A stretch of DNA of 64,000 bases from Arthrobacter nitroguajacolicus_D (GCF_031455195.1 NZ_JAVDSH010000004.1:62001-126000); one strand, 5' to 3'; positions 50,329 to 58,891 are shown, numbered from the stretch's first letter. Notes: generated from the letters alone by a model not told the origin. Made by a program: numbers and translations.

Positions 50329-50365
50329 AACGCTCGACGGCGACCTGCCGCCGTCGTGCGTTTCT
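50329..50365 (+). terminator. Rho-independent terminator, CGACGG family
   Basis: AACGCTCGACGGCG (50329-50342) pairs with CGCCGTCGTGCGTT (50349-50362) with one mismatch; TCTG follows. Ends the gadB transcript. Confidence 0.75.
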
Positions 50366-50408
50366 GTCGCCAGCCGGGACAGCCCCGGAGACAGTTCCCT
50401 GCACGAGG

Positions 50409-50867
50409 TCAGGGGCGTTTGAAACCGGGTTTGGAGCTTCTCTGGTCGATGGTCTCCAGTTCCTGGAACAGGGTAACTTGGAGGCCCGCAGGTGCTTCGA
50501 GCCGGGAATTTAAGGATTTCCACGGGGTTTCGCGCGGTTCTGCGATCAGGGTGGCACCGGCGTTTGTCAGGTCCTTGGTGATCGCGGCGGAGTCGTCCAC
50601 TTCGAAGGCGATCCGGATTTTCGCGCTAGGTTGCCCATCGGCCTCAACGTGGTCGATCATCCGCACCTGCGCGGGATTGGATATCTCCAGGGTTGCCCGT
50701 CCTGCTTCGAGGATGGCAACACGGGCATCCCCTTCGCCCTCAAAGGCGGCCTGTTCGGGGAGACCCAAGGCGTCGCGGAAGAACGCCACAGCGGCATCGT
50801 AATCGTTCGCTTCAACGATCAAGCGCATCTGGCGTACCGGTGATTGGGAGTTCGATTCACTAGTCAT
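50409..50867 (-). CDS. VOC (glyoxalase/bleomycin-resistance) family protein
   Basis: A 152-residue vicinal-oxygen-chelate protein: MRLIVEANDYDAAVAFFRDA at the start, then FEVDDSAAITKDLTNAGATL, and a final LQVTLFQELE with the metal Glu position. It may detoxify, bind or modify a small ligand. Divergent from a MerR gene, which probably regulates it. Confidence 0.85.
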   Translation of the reverse strand: MTSESNSQSPVRQMRLIVEANDYDAAVAFFRDALGLPEQAAFEGEGDARVAILEAGRATLEISNPAQVRMIDHVEADGQPSAKIRIAFEVDDSAAITKDLTNAGATLIAEPRETPWKSLNSRLEAPAGLQVTLFQELETIDQRSSKPGFKRP

Positions 50868-50882
50868 GCCTGTACCGTAAGA

Positions 50883-50900
50883 CCTGACACCAATGTGAGG
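50883..50900. promoter_or_regulatory. MerR-type operator between VOC and MerR genes
   Basis: CCTGACACCAATGTGAGG has the CCTnACA-TGTnAGG symmetry of MerR-family operators, centred in the short divergent promoter region. Confidence 0.55.
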
Positions 50901-50911
50901 GGCAAGTGCCT

Positions 50912-51262
50912 ATGCGTATCGGCGAACTCGCGGCAGCAACCGGGGTAAGCGTGCGGTCCCTCCGCTACTACGAGAACCAAGGATTCCTCAACCCGGAGCG
51001 GTCCGCTTCAGGGCAACGGATCTACGCTCCTGACGCTTTGCAGCGCGTCACACTCATTCAGAGACTGTTCGACGCCGGCCTGTGCAGTAAGGCAATGACG
51101 GACATCCTGCCCCTCATCACCGATCCCCGGCCACAGGCGGCCGCGCTTCAAGCACGCCTCATGCAGGAGCGCGAGAGGCTTAGCAACGACATCGCCAAAA
51201 TTAAGCGAAACCGCGAGTCCTTAGATCACATGATCGGTGAACTAAGGCAGTTTTCCACATAG
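50912..51262 (+). CDS. MerR-family transcriptional regulator
   Basis: A 116-residue regulator. The winged HTH opens MRIGELAAATGVSVRSLRYY and continues NQGFLNPERSASGQRIY. A coiled-coil (ALQARLMQERERLSNDIAKI) follows, with only a short C-terminus and no metal-binding Cys pair. ATG 50912 chosen for homology; GTG 50906 is an alternative. Likely controls the divergent VOC gene. Confidence 0.88.
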   Translation: MRIGELAAATGVSVRSLRYYENQGFLNPERSASGQRIYAPDALQRVTLIQRLFDAGLCSKAMTDILPLITDPRPQAAALQARLMQERERLSNDIAKIKRNRESLDHMIGELRQFST

Positions 51263-51311
51263 GTCGTTTGAGGGCTGATGGTGGGTTGAGGGAGCGTGTC
51301 AGGCTGGTTGC

Positions 51312-53156
51312 ATGGGAAGCGGCGGGCAGGTTTTGGCATCAAGGGCGGTAGCGCCCGGCAGCGACGGGGCCCTGCTCGGCCGTCTTGCCGGGCGTACGAC
51401 TCCGGCTTCGGCTCCCCATTGGATGGCAGCGGGCGACTGGTCCGGATCAGCAGGAAGTTCCAGGTCAGCAGGAATGTCCGTCCCCTCAGGCGGCTCGTCA
51501 GGGCACCAGGATGTTGGAGCCCACGGCAGTGCCAGTGCGTTTGAGCCGAGGGTTGATCCGTCCGGGGAGGTTGGTCCATCCGGGGAGCTGGCCGCACCCT
51601 TGGCTCAGGCCGTCCAAGCCTTGACGGGCCTCCGGGACATCGCAGTCTCCAAGGCGCGTGTCCTGGGATTCGTGGAGGCAGCGGACTTTGCAGGCAGGAT
51701 CGAGGACATCTCCCGGACGCTGGAGTACCTGCAGGTGGTTGCGGCCCATGCCGTGGAGCGAACCCGGCATGAGGCACAACAGGCCCGGGATACAGGAGCC
51801 GCAGGTTCAGCAGATCATGCCGGCGCCGGCGGCGGGTCATTCGCCAGCCCGGCCAGCACGGCCAGCACAACCCAGGCCAGCTTCTTGGATGATGGGTATC
51901 GGAACGCGGCGGAGTTCCTGCGGGCGCGGTTGCGGATTGGCATTGGTGAAGCCCGGCGCCGGCTCGCCCTCGCCGCCGACACACTCCCCCACATCGGTTT
52001 GACCGGCCAACACCTCCCGGCCCGGCGGCAGGTCCTCGCCGATGCCCTCGCCACAGCCCAGATCCCCTCCCGGTCCGTCACAATCATCAGCACCGCCCTG
52101 GACAACGTCCGACACCTCACCAACCAAGACACCCTGGCACGGATGGAACACGCCCTGACCAGAACCGCGATCCAAACCGACCCGGACTTCCTCACGAAAA
52201 TCACCAAACGCTGGAACGACTACATCGATCAGGACGGCCCCGAACCAACAGAAGAAGCCCTCCGCCAATCCCAAGGCGCGTTCCTCCGACGCCGACGCCG
52301 CCACGGCCTCCACCACCTCGAAATCTTCGCCACCGACGAACAAATCGAAACCCTTACCACCGCCATGAACACCGCCACCAACCCCCGACTCACCCCCACC
52401 CACACCAACACCGGCACCGGCACCGGCATCGGCACTCCCGGCGACAACGGCTCCAGGCACAGCCCGCACGAAAACGAGAAACACGGAAACGAGAAACAAG
52501 ACCACCCCCGTCAACCCGCCCCCAACCTGGACCGCCGCTCACGCGCCCAGAAACTCCTCGACGGGCTCGTCGGTGCCTGCAACGTCGCGATGACCACCGG
52601 GAAACTCCCCACCAACGGCGGGCTCCGCCCCCAACTCACCGTCACCATCAGCCACCAAGACCTCTTCGACCAACTCACCCACACACCCACCAACCCAGAC
52701 ACCAAGACCACCGCCGGCACCGGCACTAGCACCGGCGCCGCGACGTTCACCGGCCCCATCCACCCCAACACCATCCGCAAAATCGCCTGCGACGCCGACA
52801 TCATCCCCGTCCTGCTCGGCACCGACTCCCGCGTCCTGGACATCGGCCGCACCACCCGGATCTTCCCACCCCACATCCGCAAAGCCATCACCGCCCGCGA
52901 CGGCGGCTGCGCCTTCCCCGACTGCACCATGCCCGCCCCCTGGTGCGAAACCCACCACATCACCTACTGGTCCCACGGCGGCACCACAGGAACAGAAAAC
53001 GGAACCCTCCTCTGCTCCCACCACCACCACCTCATCCACAAAGAACAATGGACCATCACCAACACCAACGGCACCCCCTGGTTCATCCCCCCACCCCACA
53101 TCGACCCCACACAAACACCCCGACGCAACCACCACCACACACCCCTCAAAACATGA
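51312..53156 (+). CDS. DUF222 domain-containing HNH endonuclease-like protein
   Basis: A 614-residue protein. Residues about 95-480 form the DUF222 region (FLDDGYRNAAEFLRARLRIG, GEARRRLALAADTLPHIGLT). The HNH motif is near the C-terminus: CAFPDCTMP, APWCETHHITYWSHGGTTGT, ENGTLLCSHHHHLIHK. A Thr/Gly/Asn-rich low-complexity insert lies between them. From about 52,100 on, the coding strand is extremely C-rich and G-poor, unlike neighbouring genes. Such proteins are multicopy in Arthrobacter, and their role is unknown. The ribosome binding site is weak. Confidence 0.85.
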   Translation: MGSGGQVLASRAVAPGSDGALLGRLAGRTTPASAPHWMAAGDWSGSAGSSRSAGMSVPSGGSSGHQDVGAHGSASAFEPRVDPSGEVGPSGELAAPLAQAVQALTGLRDIAVSKARVLGFVEAADFAGRIEDISRTLEYLQVVAAHAVERTRHEAQQARDTGAAGSADHAGAGGGSFASPASTASTTQASFLDDGYRNAAEFLRARLRIGIGEARRRLALAADTLPHIGLTGQHLPARRQVLADALATAQIPSRSVTIISTALDNVRHLTNQDTLARMEHALTRTAIQTDPDFLTKITKRWNDYIDQDGPEPTEEALRQSQGAFLRRRRRHGLHHLEIFATDEQIETLTTAMNTATNPRLTPTHTNTGTGTGIGTPGDNGSRHSPHENEKHGNEKQDHPRQPAPNLDRRSRAQKLLDGLVGACNVAMTTGKLPTNGGLRPQLTVTISHQDLFDQLTHTPTNPDTKTTAGTGTSTGAATFTGPIHPNTIRKIACDADIIPVLLGTDSRVLDIGRTTRIFPPHIRKAITARDGGCAFPDCTMPAPWCETHHITYWSHGGTTGTENGTLLCSHHHHLIHKEQWTITNTNGTPWFIPPPHIDPTQTPRRNHHHTPLKT

Positions 53157-53230
53157 GGCTGATGGGGTTGGCGGCCAGCCAGGCGAACCCTATGGGCCAG
53201 CTTCAGGTCGACCGCAGTTAACGCAACAAA

Positions 53231-53277
53231 CGCCCGACTGTCGGGGAGCCCCCAAGGGGACTTCCCGCCGTCGGGCG
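53231..53277 (-). terminator. Terminator of pobA, CGACGG family
   Basis: CGCCCGAC (53231-53238) pairs with GTCGGGCG (53270-53277), enclosing a second GGGGA/TCCCC-type stem. On the minus strand GTTTGTTGCGTT follows. Located 27 bases beyond the pobA stop. Confidence 0.7.
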
Positions 53278-53303
53278 CCGGAGGTGGGTTGCCGGGTAAA
53301 GCG

Positions 53304-54491
53304 TCAGCGTGAGGTCGGCCAGCCTGTGTACGATTCCGCGAGGTACGCCTTGGCATGCTCGGAGGTCACCACGGAGTGGAGTTCGCCAAGCTGGCGGGCG
53401 CGATCGAAATCGACAGCGCCGGGTACGGTGTGCAGCATCGATGTCATCCAGTAGGAGAAGTGCTGGGCCTTCCACACACGGTCCAACGCCCGGTCACTGT
53501 AGGAATCCAGGAGTGCGGTGGAGCCGTTGGAGTAAAAGGAGTCGAGGCCCTCGAAAAGCACTTTGACGTCGTGAATGGCCAGGTTCAGGCCCTTGGCGCC
53601 CGTGGGTGGGACAGTGTGCGCTGCATCGCCGGCGAGGAACAGGTTTCCGTGGCGCATGGGGGTATGGACGAAGCTGCGGAAGGGCAGGACCATCTTTTCG
53701 AGGACCGGTCCTTCCTTGAGTTCGAAGCCGTTGCCGTTGACGCGCTTGCGGAACTCTGACCAGATACGTTCGTCGTCCCAGTTGGCTACGTTCTCTTTGG
53801 GGTCGCACTGGAAATACATGCGCTGGACGGTCTCGGTGCGCTGGCTGATCAGGGCGAAGCCGTTTTCCGAGTTCGCATAGATCAGTTCGTCTGCGCTGCG
53901 TGGGGCTTCGGCGAGGATACCGAACCACGCAAACGGATATTCGTGGAAGTACCACTTGCGGTTCGCTTCGGGAATCTGGAAACGGCAGTGGCTTCGGGAT
54001 CCGTCGGCGCCGACGAGAAAGTCCGCCTGAATTTCAAATTCCTGCCCGTCGGCATTGGTAAACCAAACTTTGGGCTTGCCCTCGAGGTCATGCACGGTGG
54101 TGTCCGTAACGCTGTAGTGGACGGCACCGCCGTCAGCCTCACGCCGGGCAGCCAGGTCCATGAAGACATCTGTTTGCGGGTAGAGCCATACGGATTCGCC
54201 TACAAGTTCCTTGAAGTTGATGCGATGGCTTTCGCCGTTGAAGCGCAGTTCGATGCCGTCGTGCCGGTCGCCTTCGCGAAGCACCCGGTCGGACACTCCC
54301 GAGTCCACCAGCAGGTTCACCGTGCCATGTTCCAGGATGCCGGCTCGCACCGTCTCCTGGATTTCCTTTCGGCTGCGAATTTCCACCACGACCGATTCGA
54401 TTCCCTGCTTGGCCAGAAGATGGGAGAGCATGAGGCCTGCGGGGCCTGCGCCCATGATGGCGACTTGGGTTTTGATAGGCGTGCGTGCCAT
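53304..54491 (-). CDS. pobA: 4-hydroxybenzoate 3-monooxygenase
   Basis: A 395-residue FAD-dependent aromatic hydroxylase converting 4-hydroxybenzoate to protocatechuate with NAD(P)H and O2. FAD motifs: GAGPAGLMLSHLLAKQGIES near residue 14, the DG motif VGADGSRSHCRF, and LAGDAAHTVPPTGAKGLNLA near 285. Length equals Pseudomonas PobA. GAGGAAC precedes the ATG. Downstream protocatechuate genes are not in the window. Confidence 0.93.
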   Translation of the reverse strand: MARTPIKTQVAIMGAGPAGLMLSHLLAKQGIESVVVEIRSRKEIQETVRAGILEHGTVNLLVDSGVSDRVLREGDRHDGIELRFNGESHRINFKELVGESVWLYPQTDVFMDLAARREADGGAVHYSVTDTTVHDLEGKPKVWFTNADGQEFEIQADFLVGADGSRSHCRFQIPEANRKWYFHEYPFAWFGILAEAPRSADELIYANSENGFALISQRTETVQRMYFQCDPKENVANWDDERIWSEFRKRVNGNGFELKEGPVLEKMVLPFRSFVHTPMRHGNLFLAGDAAHTVPPTGAKGLNLAIHDVKVLFEGLDSFYSNGSTALLDSYSDRALDRVWKAQHFSYWMTSMLHTVPGAVDFDRARQLGELHSVVTSEHAKAYLAESYTGWPTSR

Positions 54492-54587
54492 GGTTGTTCC
54501 TCGCTTCGTTGCGGATCCCGGCGCTTCTGCCAGGTGAATTGGTCTGGCATCAGTCTGGCCCCATCAACGTGATTGTCGTTACAACAA

Positions 54588-54602
54588 TTCCGTTCAACGG
54601 AA
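54588..54602. promoter_or_regulatory. IclR operator candidate before pobA
   Basis: TTCCGTTCAACGGAA is a perfect 7+1+7 inverted repeat in the 120-base gap upstream of pobA. A near copy lies at 55400-55414 upstream of the IclR gene. Confidence 0.6.
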
Positions 54603-54611
54603 ATCTGTAGG

Positions 54612-55373
54612 CTAGGCGAGCTGGCGTCCGATTCCCCGGGCGGCGGTCTGCAGAGCCGGGACCAGCGCCTGGAGCCGCATCTCGGCCAAGGGCACCACTA
54701 CCCCCAATGCGGCAATCGTCTTCCGCTTCCCGTTCATCACCGGAACGGCGATCCCCCACGTATCCGGATCCACCACCCCAGCCAGTTGCACGTACCCCTG
54801 TTGGGCGGCTTCGGCCAGCAGATGGCGCACGACGTCGGCGCTCACCTTCCCGGCTGGGTCGTTGAAGTGTCGGAGGTACTCGGCCTGCAATTCCCGCGAC
54901 TGGTGAGACATCAGTGCCAAGCCGGCCGAGGAGATGTGCACGGGCATGCGACCAGCAATTTGTGCACGGTTGGCCACCGAACCGCGGCGGGACAGCCTTT
55001 CGACAAACAGCGCTTCCCACCCATCCAGGACGGCCAGGTTCACGTTCTGGTTCAGGACCTGCTGAATGTCCTCCATGAACGGCATGGCTGCCGTCCTGAG
55101 GGCCAGCGTGGGCGAATTCCGGTTGACGAGTTCCCACAGGCGCAATCCCAAACGGACCGTGCCGCCGGCCCCAAGATCCAGCAACCCGTGGTGGGAAAGC
55201 TGACGGACCAGCCTGTGGGCAGATGACAACGGGAGCCCCGCCCGATCTGCCAACTCCGTCAGCTGCAGAGTGGTGACACCCTCAGGGAATGCCTCGATAA
55301 CCCGCACCACGCGGTCCACCACGGAATCCCCAGATGCAGAGTTAGCCACGATGCCATCCTCAGTTAGAGCCAT
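54612..55373 (-). CDS. IclR-family regulator (PobR/PcaU-like)
   Basis: A 253-residue regulator. The wHTH (about 15-75) reads VVDRVVRVIEAFPEGVTTLQ and AGLPLSSAHRLVRQLSHHGL. The C-terminal effector domain has LRTAAMPFMEDIQQVLNQNV and SSAGLALMS. Upstream of pobA in the same orientation and divergent from a PcaK-like gene; it most likely controls both in response to 4-hydroxybenzoate or protocatechuate. ATG 55373 is used; a GTG a few codons later is possible. Confidence 0.88.
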   Translation of the reverse strand: MALTEDGIVANSASGDSVVDRVVRVIEAFPEGVTTLQLTELADRAGLPLSSAHRLVRQLSHHGLLDLGAGGTVRLGLRLWELVNRNSPTLALRTAAMPFMEDIQQVLNQNVNLAVLDGWEALFVERLSRRGSVANRAQIAGRMPVHISSAGLALMSHQSRELQAEYLRHFNDPAGKVSADVVRHLLAEAAQQGYVQLAGVVDPDTWGIAVPVMNGKRKTIAALGVVVPLAEMRLQALVPALQTAARGIGRQLA

Positions 55374-55399
55374 CCAGAACAGAAAGCACCTAACGCACC

Positions 55400-55414
55400 T
55401 TCCATTCAATGGTA
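55400..55414. promoter_or_regulatory. IclR operator candidate between the IclR and PcaK-like genes
   Basis: TTCCATTCAATGGTA matches TTCCGTTCAACGGAA (54588-54602) at 12 of 15 positions and keeps the dyad. Sits in the divergent promoter region. Confidence 0.55.
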
Positions 55415-55524
55415 GAACGTGTGCCAGACAACATTCCACGGTGATACAACTCTCATAACCAAACGGCCGTTCTGGCGGCCGGGAACACCATCAAGACGCA
55501 CCACCAAGACGTACCGAGGACGCT

Positions 55525-56802
55525 ATGCCAACGATGCCATCTGCCCACCGCTCTCAATGGCCCGTTTGGCTATGTTGGCTAGCCATGGTGCTGGACGGCT
55601 TCGACCTGGTAGTCCTGGGGACTGTCATTCCCACACTCATCAAGACTGGAGAGTTGGGCTTTGATGCAGTCGGAGCCACCTTCGCCGCCACCATCTCCCT
55701 GGTGGGCGTAGGCCTGGGAGCCCTGTTCATCGCACCCCTCTCCGACACGTTCGGCCGCCGCAAACTGTTGATCGCATGCGTCGCCGGCTTCTCGATCTTC
55801 ACCATAGGCGTCGCCTTCGCACCGAACGTGGCAGTGTTCTCCGTGCTGCGACTCCTTGCCGGGCTGGGGCTGGGCGCATGCCTTCCCGCCGCCTTGGCCT
55901 ACATGAACGATTACGCCCCCGCGGGCTCAGCAGGCAAGTCCACCACCCGGACCATGACGGGGTACCACGTTGGCGCCGTAGCAACCGCTTTGCTGGCCAT
56001 CCTGATCGTTCCGAACTGGCGGCTCATGTTTATCATCGGCGGCGCCGCTGGCCTGGTCCTGCTGCCTTTCCTTTGGGCAAAGCTGCCCGAGTCCCTGCCC
56101 GAAGCAGCCCACGCCGCGTCCACTCCGGCTACCAAGGCCCCGGCCGCCGTCGGGCGTTCCGCTGAAAGCAGCCAGGCCGCACCCAAGACCGGTTTCCGTG
56201 ACCTGCTGCAGAAGCCATACCCCTTGGTTGCACTGGGCATCGGCATCGCTTCGTTCATGGGACTGTTGCTGGTTTACGGGCTGAACACCTGGCTTCCACA
56301 GCTGATGGCCGCCGCCGGATACCCCGTAAGCACTGGCCTGACGCTGCTGTTGGTCCTGAACCTGGGCGCTGTTGCAGGCCTGTTCCTGGCCGGTTTCCTC
56401 GCCGACAAGCACGGAACCAAGAAGATCGTTTTGCTGTGGTTTGGATTGTCCGCGGTGCTCCTGGCAATCCTCAGCGTTAAGATCCCGAACGAATTCCTGC
56501 TCAATGCCGCCGTGTTCGTCACCGGCATTTTCGTGTTCAGCTCCCAGGTACTGGTTTATGCGTGGGTCAGCCAGTTGTTCCCACCACGGCTTAGGGGAAC
56601 CGCGCTGGGGTTCGCCGCCGGCGTTGGCAGGCTCGGCGCAATCGTCGGCCCGGCAGTAACGGGGACATTGGTTGCTGCCAACATCGCCTACCCGGCGGGC
56701 TTCTATGTGTTCGCGATCGCCGGACTGCTGGCCGTTGGCGCCTTGGTCCTGGTGCCTCGGGAAGTCAACACCGCCGACCCAAACGTGCTTGCGGGTCGCT
56801 AA
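55525..56802 (+). CDS. pcaK: MFS transporter, aromatic acid:H+ symporter (PcaK/AAHS family)
   Basis: A 425-residue symporter with about 12 TM helices. TM1 motif MVLDGFDLVVLGTVIPTLIK includes the DGxD residues of AAHS carriers, and the loop 2-3 signature is APLSDTFGRRKLLIA. Expected to import 4-hydroxybenzoate or protocatechuate, as its divergent neighbours are the IclR regulator and pobA. CGAGGA precedes the ATG. Confidence 0.88.
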   Translation: MPTMPSAHRSQWPVWLCWLAMVLDGFDLVVLGTVIPTLIKTGELGFDAVGATFAATISLVGVGLGALFIAPLSDTFGRRKLLIACVAGFSIFTIGVAFAPNVAVFSVLRLLAGLGLGACLPAALAYMNDYAPAGSAGKSTTRTMTGYHVGAVATALLAILIVPNWRLMFIIGGAAGLVLLPFLWAKLPESLPEAAHAASTPATKAPAAVGRSAESSQAAPKTGFRDLLQKPYPLVALGIGIASFMGLLLVYGLNTWLPQLMAAAGYPVSTGLTLLLVLNLGAVAGLFLAGFLADKHGTKKIVLLWFGLSAVLLAILSVKIPNEFLLNAAVFVTGIFVFSSQVLVYAWVSQLFPPRLRGTALGFAAGVGRLGAIVGPAVTGTLVAANIAYPAGFYVFAIAGLLAVGALVLVPREVNTADPNVLAGR

Positions 56803-57206
56803 ACCCGCCTCGGTGCCAGGGGCGTCCGACACAGGGAGCTCTGCGCAGTGCCGAGCAGTTGCGGCCCCGCCGCAAAGCACCGGTCGGTTGAGCGTCGCAG
56901 CTCCGGCAGCGCCTGTACTGCGACGTCCAGGTGGTCTTCCCGAATCATGGTTTCAATGGCCAGGCACTGGTCTTCTGTCTCCAGGGCGCCCACCATGGCA
57001 GAGGAGATCTTGAGGCTCAGGATGGCATCCATGCTCGCCTCCCTGTCGCCTTGGCACAGTCCGGTGGAGATCCTCAGCATCCTTCCGGGCAACATCGACA
57101 GATAGGTCGAGAGGAAACGGAGCGCCGGCCGGGAGTCGCCCAACTCCTCGGCCAGCGCCTGCAGCCTGCACGGTTCCAGTGCGGGAATACCCGGTCCCTC
57201 ACTCAC
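56799..57206 (-). CDS. Hpt-like protein lacking the phospho-acceptor histidine (135 aa)
   Basis: The segment LSLKISSAMVGALETEDQCL (about 64-83) follows the histidine phosphotransfer pattern (A-H-x-L-K-G-S-S-x-x-V-G-A-x-x-L-x-x-x-C), but the His position is Leu. Flanking helices fit a four-helix bundle. It may bind a response regulator without phosphotransfer, or the resemblance may be structural only. GTG start overlaps the end of sipW by 8 bases; the 3' end overlaps the convergent pcaK end by 4. Confidence 0.6.
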   Translation of the reverse strand: MSEGPGIPALEPCRLQALAEELGDSRPALRFLSTYLSMLPGRMLRISTGLCQGDREASMDAILSLKISSAMVGALETEDQCLAIETMIREDHLDVAVQALPELRRSTDRCFAAGPQLLGTAQSSLCRTPLAPRRV

Positions 57207-57909
57207 CGCTGGCCGCCTTCGGCTCGGCGACGCCCTTCGGCGTCGTCTTGGTGCTGTCCTTGGTCCAGATGGAGGCGAGCATGCCGATCACCAGGATTGC
57301 CGGCGCACCGTACATCAGGATGTTTCGAACCATGGGTTCGCGGAGCGCACGGATCGCGTTGCCCACGTACGGGATAGTTGCGACCTGCTTGTCCACGGTC
57401 TTGCCCTGCAAGGTGGCGATCCATGGGTCGATGCCGTTATTGGCGTCGCCCTTGGTCTGCACAGCCACGCCGCCATCGGCCGTTGCGGTGATTTCGGTGA
57501 TGCGGTGGGTTTCCACCCGCTGGTCTTCAACCGGAATGTGGTAGGTGATGATGTCGCCGACTTTGACGTCGGCGATGGGGGTGGGGACCGTCACGACGAC
57601 GTCGCCCGGGTTGATCAGCGGGGCCATGGAGCCGGTCAGCATGGTGGACGTCTGGTAGCCCAGCACCCGCGGGCCAATCGCAAGGAACAGAAACACCAGC
57701 GCCGCCAGGACCAGCATGCCGATGCCGACGGACTTAACAACCAGGCCCGCAACCCGACGGACTCCGCGCTGGGTGCCGGCGGCACTTTCGACGGCGGCAC
57801 TCGGGGCTACGTTCTCGACGGCGGCACTTTCGACGGCGGCACTCGGCGCGGCCTTCGCGGAACGCCGGCCGCGGACGGCTGAGGTGGGGATGGTGCTCAG
57901 TGCGCTCAT
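57199..57909 (-). CDS. sipW: Signal peptidase I, SipW type
   Basis: A 236-residue membrane peptidase. A cytoplasmic N-terminus with repeated APSAAVESA (21-29 and 36-44) precedes TM1 (about 52-78). The catalytic Ser94 is in STMLTGSMAPLINPGD. The second catalytic position is His135 (VETHRITEI) where bacterial SPases have Lys, as in archaeal/ER-like SipW. A second TM lies near the C-terminus (ILMYGAPAILVIGMLASIW). It probably processes the TasA-like protein encoded upstream. Confidence 0.9.
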   Translation of the reverse strand: MSALSTIPTSAVRGRRSAKAAPSAAVESAAVENVAPSAAVESAAGTQRGVRRVAGLVVKSVGIGMLVLAALVFLFLAIGPRVLGYQTSTMLTGSMAPLINPGDVVVTVPTPIADVKVGDIITYHIPVEDQRVETHRITEITATADGGVAVQTKGDANNGIDPWIATLQGKTVDKQVATIPYVGNAIRALREPMVRNILMYGAPAILVIGMLASIWTKDSTKTTPKGVAEPKAASGE

Positions 57910-58067
57910 TGTCCTGGCGTTCCTTCCGGTAGGTTTCGTCTTCTGTTTCCCAGTCTGAAGGGGATGGCTCAGGCTTGCTGCGGAAATTCCTCAAGTCTGG
58001 CTCAGGAAAAGCCGGCGGACCTGATCAGGCAGGGGGGACGCCCGATCAGGCCCGGCGGGGCTTGTGG
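57910..58067. other. Gap between tasA-like and sipW genes
   Basis: 158 bases with the repeat CCTGATC (58020-58026) and GATCAGG (58044-58050), a possible weak stem behind the tasA-like gene that could limit sipW expression. Confidence 0.35.
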
Positions 58068-58673
58068 TTACTTGGTGGTTTCGGTGCGTTGGGTGCCGGT
58101 GAAGGAGAAGGCGATGGTGGAGGTGGCGCCTTGGAAGGTGTTGTCCGCGGTGGTGGGGAAGGCGGTGGTGACTTTGAGGTTGTCGGTCTTGGCGTTGGTC
58201 AGGGAGGTCAGGTTGTTCAGGACCTTGTTCGCGGCGATCACGGGGCCGGAGGCCAGGACGGTGGTTTTGGTGCCGGCGCAGGTGTAGGGGGCGGCGGTGC
58301 CGGTCCAGGCGACGGAGCAGTTTTCGATGGTCAGCTGGAGGCCGTTGGTGGTGTCGGTGGTGAGCAGGGACCCGGTGGCGCCGGCGGAGGTGGTGAGGGT
58401 GACGTTGTTCAGGTCTGAGTTGCCGGTGTTGGCCAGGGTGACGAGCTTTTCGACTTTGTCGCCGGGCAGCAGGCCTGCGACGGGGACGTTGAGGGTGTTG
58501 TTGGCGCCGGTGCCCAGGGCGATGGTGACGGTTCCTGCGGTGACTGCCTGGGAGGCGGAGGTGGAGGAGGTGAACGCACCGTAGGTTCCCATGCCGGCCA
58601 CGGCGGCGGCGGTGCCGACCAGTGCGACGGAAGCGAGGATCTTGCCGGAGGTGGTCTTGAGGCTGATGGCCAT
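58068..58673 (-). CDS. TasA/CalY-like exported protein with SipW-dependent signal peptide
   Basis: A 201-residue secreted protein. The signal segment SGKILASVALVGTAAAVAGM followed by GTYGAFTSSTSA is the alternate-type signal seen in TasA/camelysin-like substrates of SipW. The mature part is Thr/Ala/Asn-rich beta-structure with NCSVAW and TCAGTK cysteines that could form a disulfide. Relatives form surface fibres or biofilm matrix; this function is inferred. ATG 58673 with AAAGGACAC upstream; first gene of the unit with sipW and the Hpt-like gene. Confidence 0.82.
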   Translation of the reverse strand: MAISLKTTSGKILASVALVGTAAAVAGMGTYGAFTSSTSASQAVTAGTVTIALGTGANNTLNVPVAGLLPGDKVEKLVTLANTGNSDLNNVTLTTSAGATGSLLTTDTTNGLQLTIENCSVAWTGTAAPYTCAGTKTTVLASGPVIAANKVLNNLTSLTNAKTDNLKVTTAFPTTADNTFQGATSTIAFSFTGTQRTETTK

Positions 58674-58891
58674 GGGAATCAGTGTCCTTTCGGTAGGCCA
58701 CCGTGAGACCGGCCGGCCGTTTCTTCCAGCCTCTCTGGCTGACAAGAACTACTGTGCCGGGCCACCCTCAAGAACCAATCCTGCAAATCCGCAACAGCCC
58801 CTCAGGAAAACCTCAAGATTCTTTACACCTTCTAAGGCTCCTTATGAAACACTGCTTGATGCATGTGGACCGGCGATGAAAGGGCAAGTCA

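Noticed and set aside
52380..52430. ACCGGC repeats as a possible CRISPR or satellite
   Set aside because: They encode a Thr-Gly low-complexity stretch in the DUF222-HNH protein; there are no spacers or uniform repeats.
51312..53156. DUF222-HNH protein as a phage-defence system or intron endonuclease
   Set aside because: No partner genes, intron boundaries or defence neighbours; common multicopy actinobacterial family.
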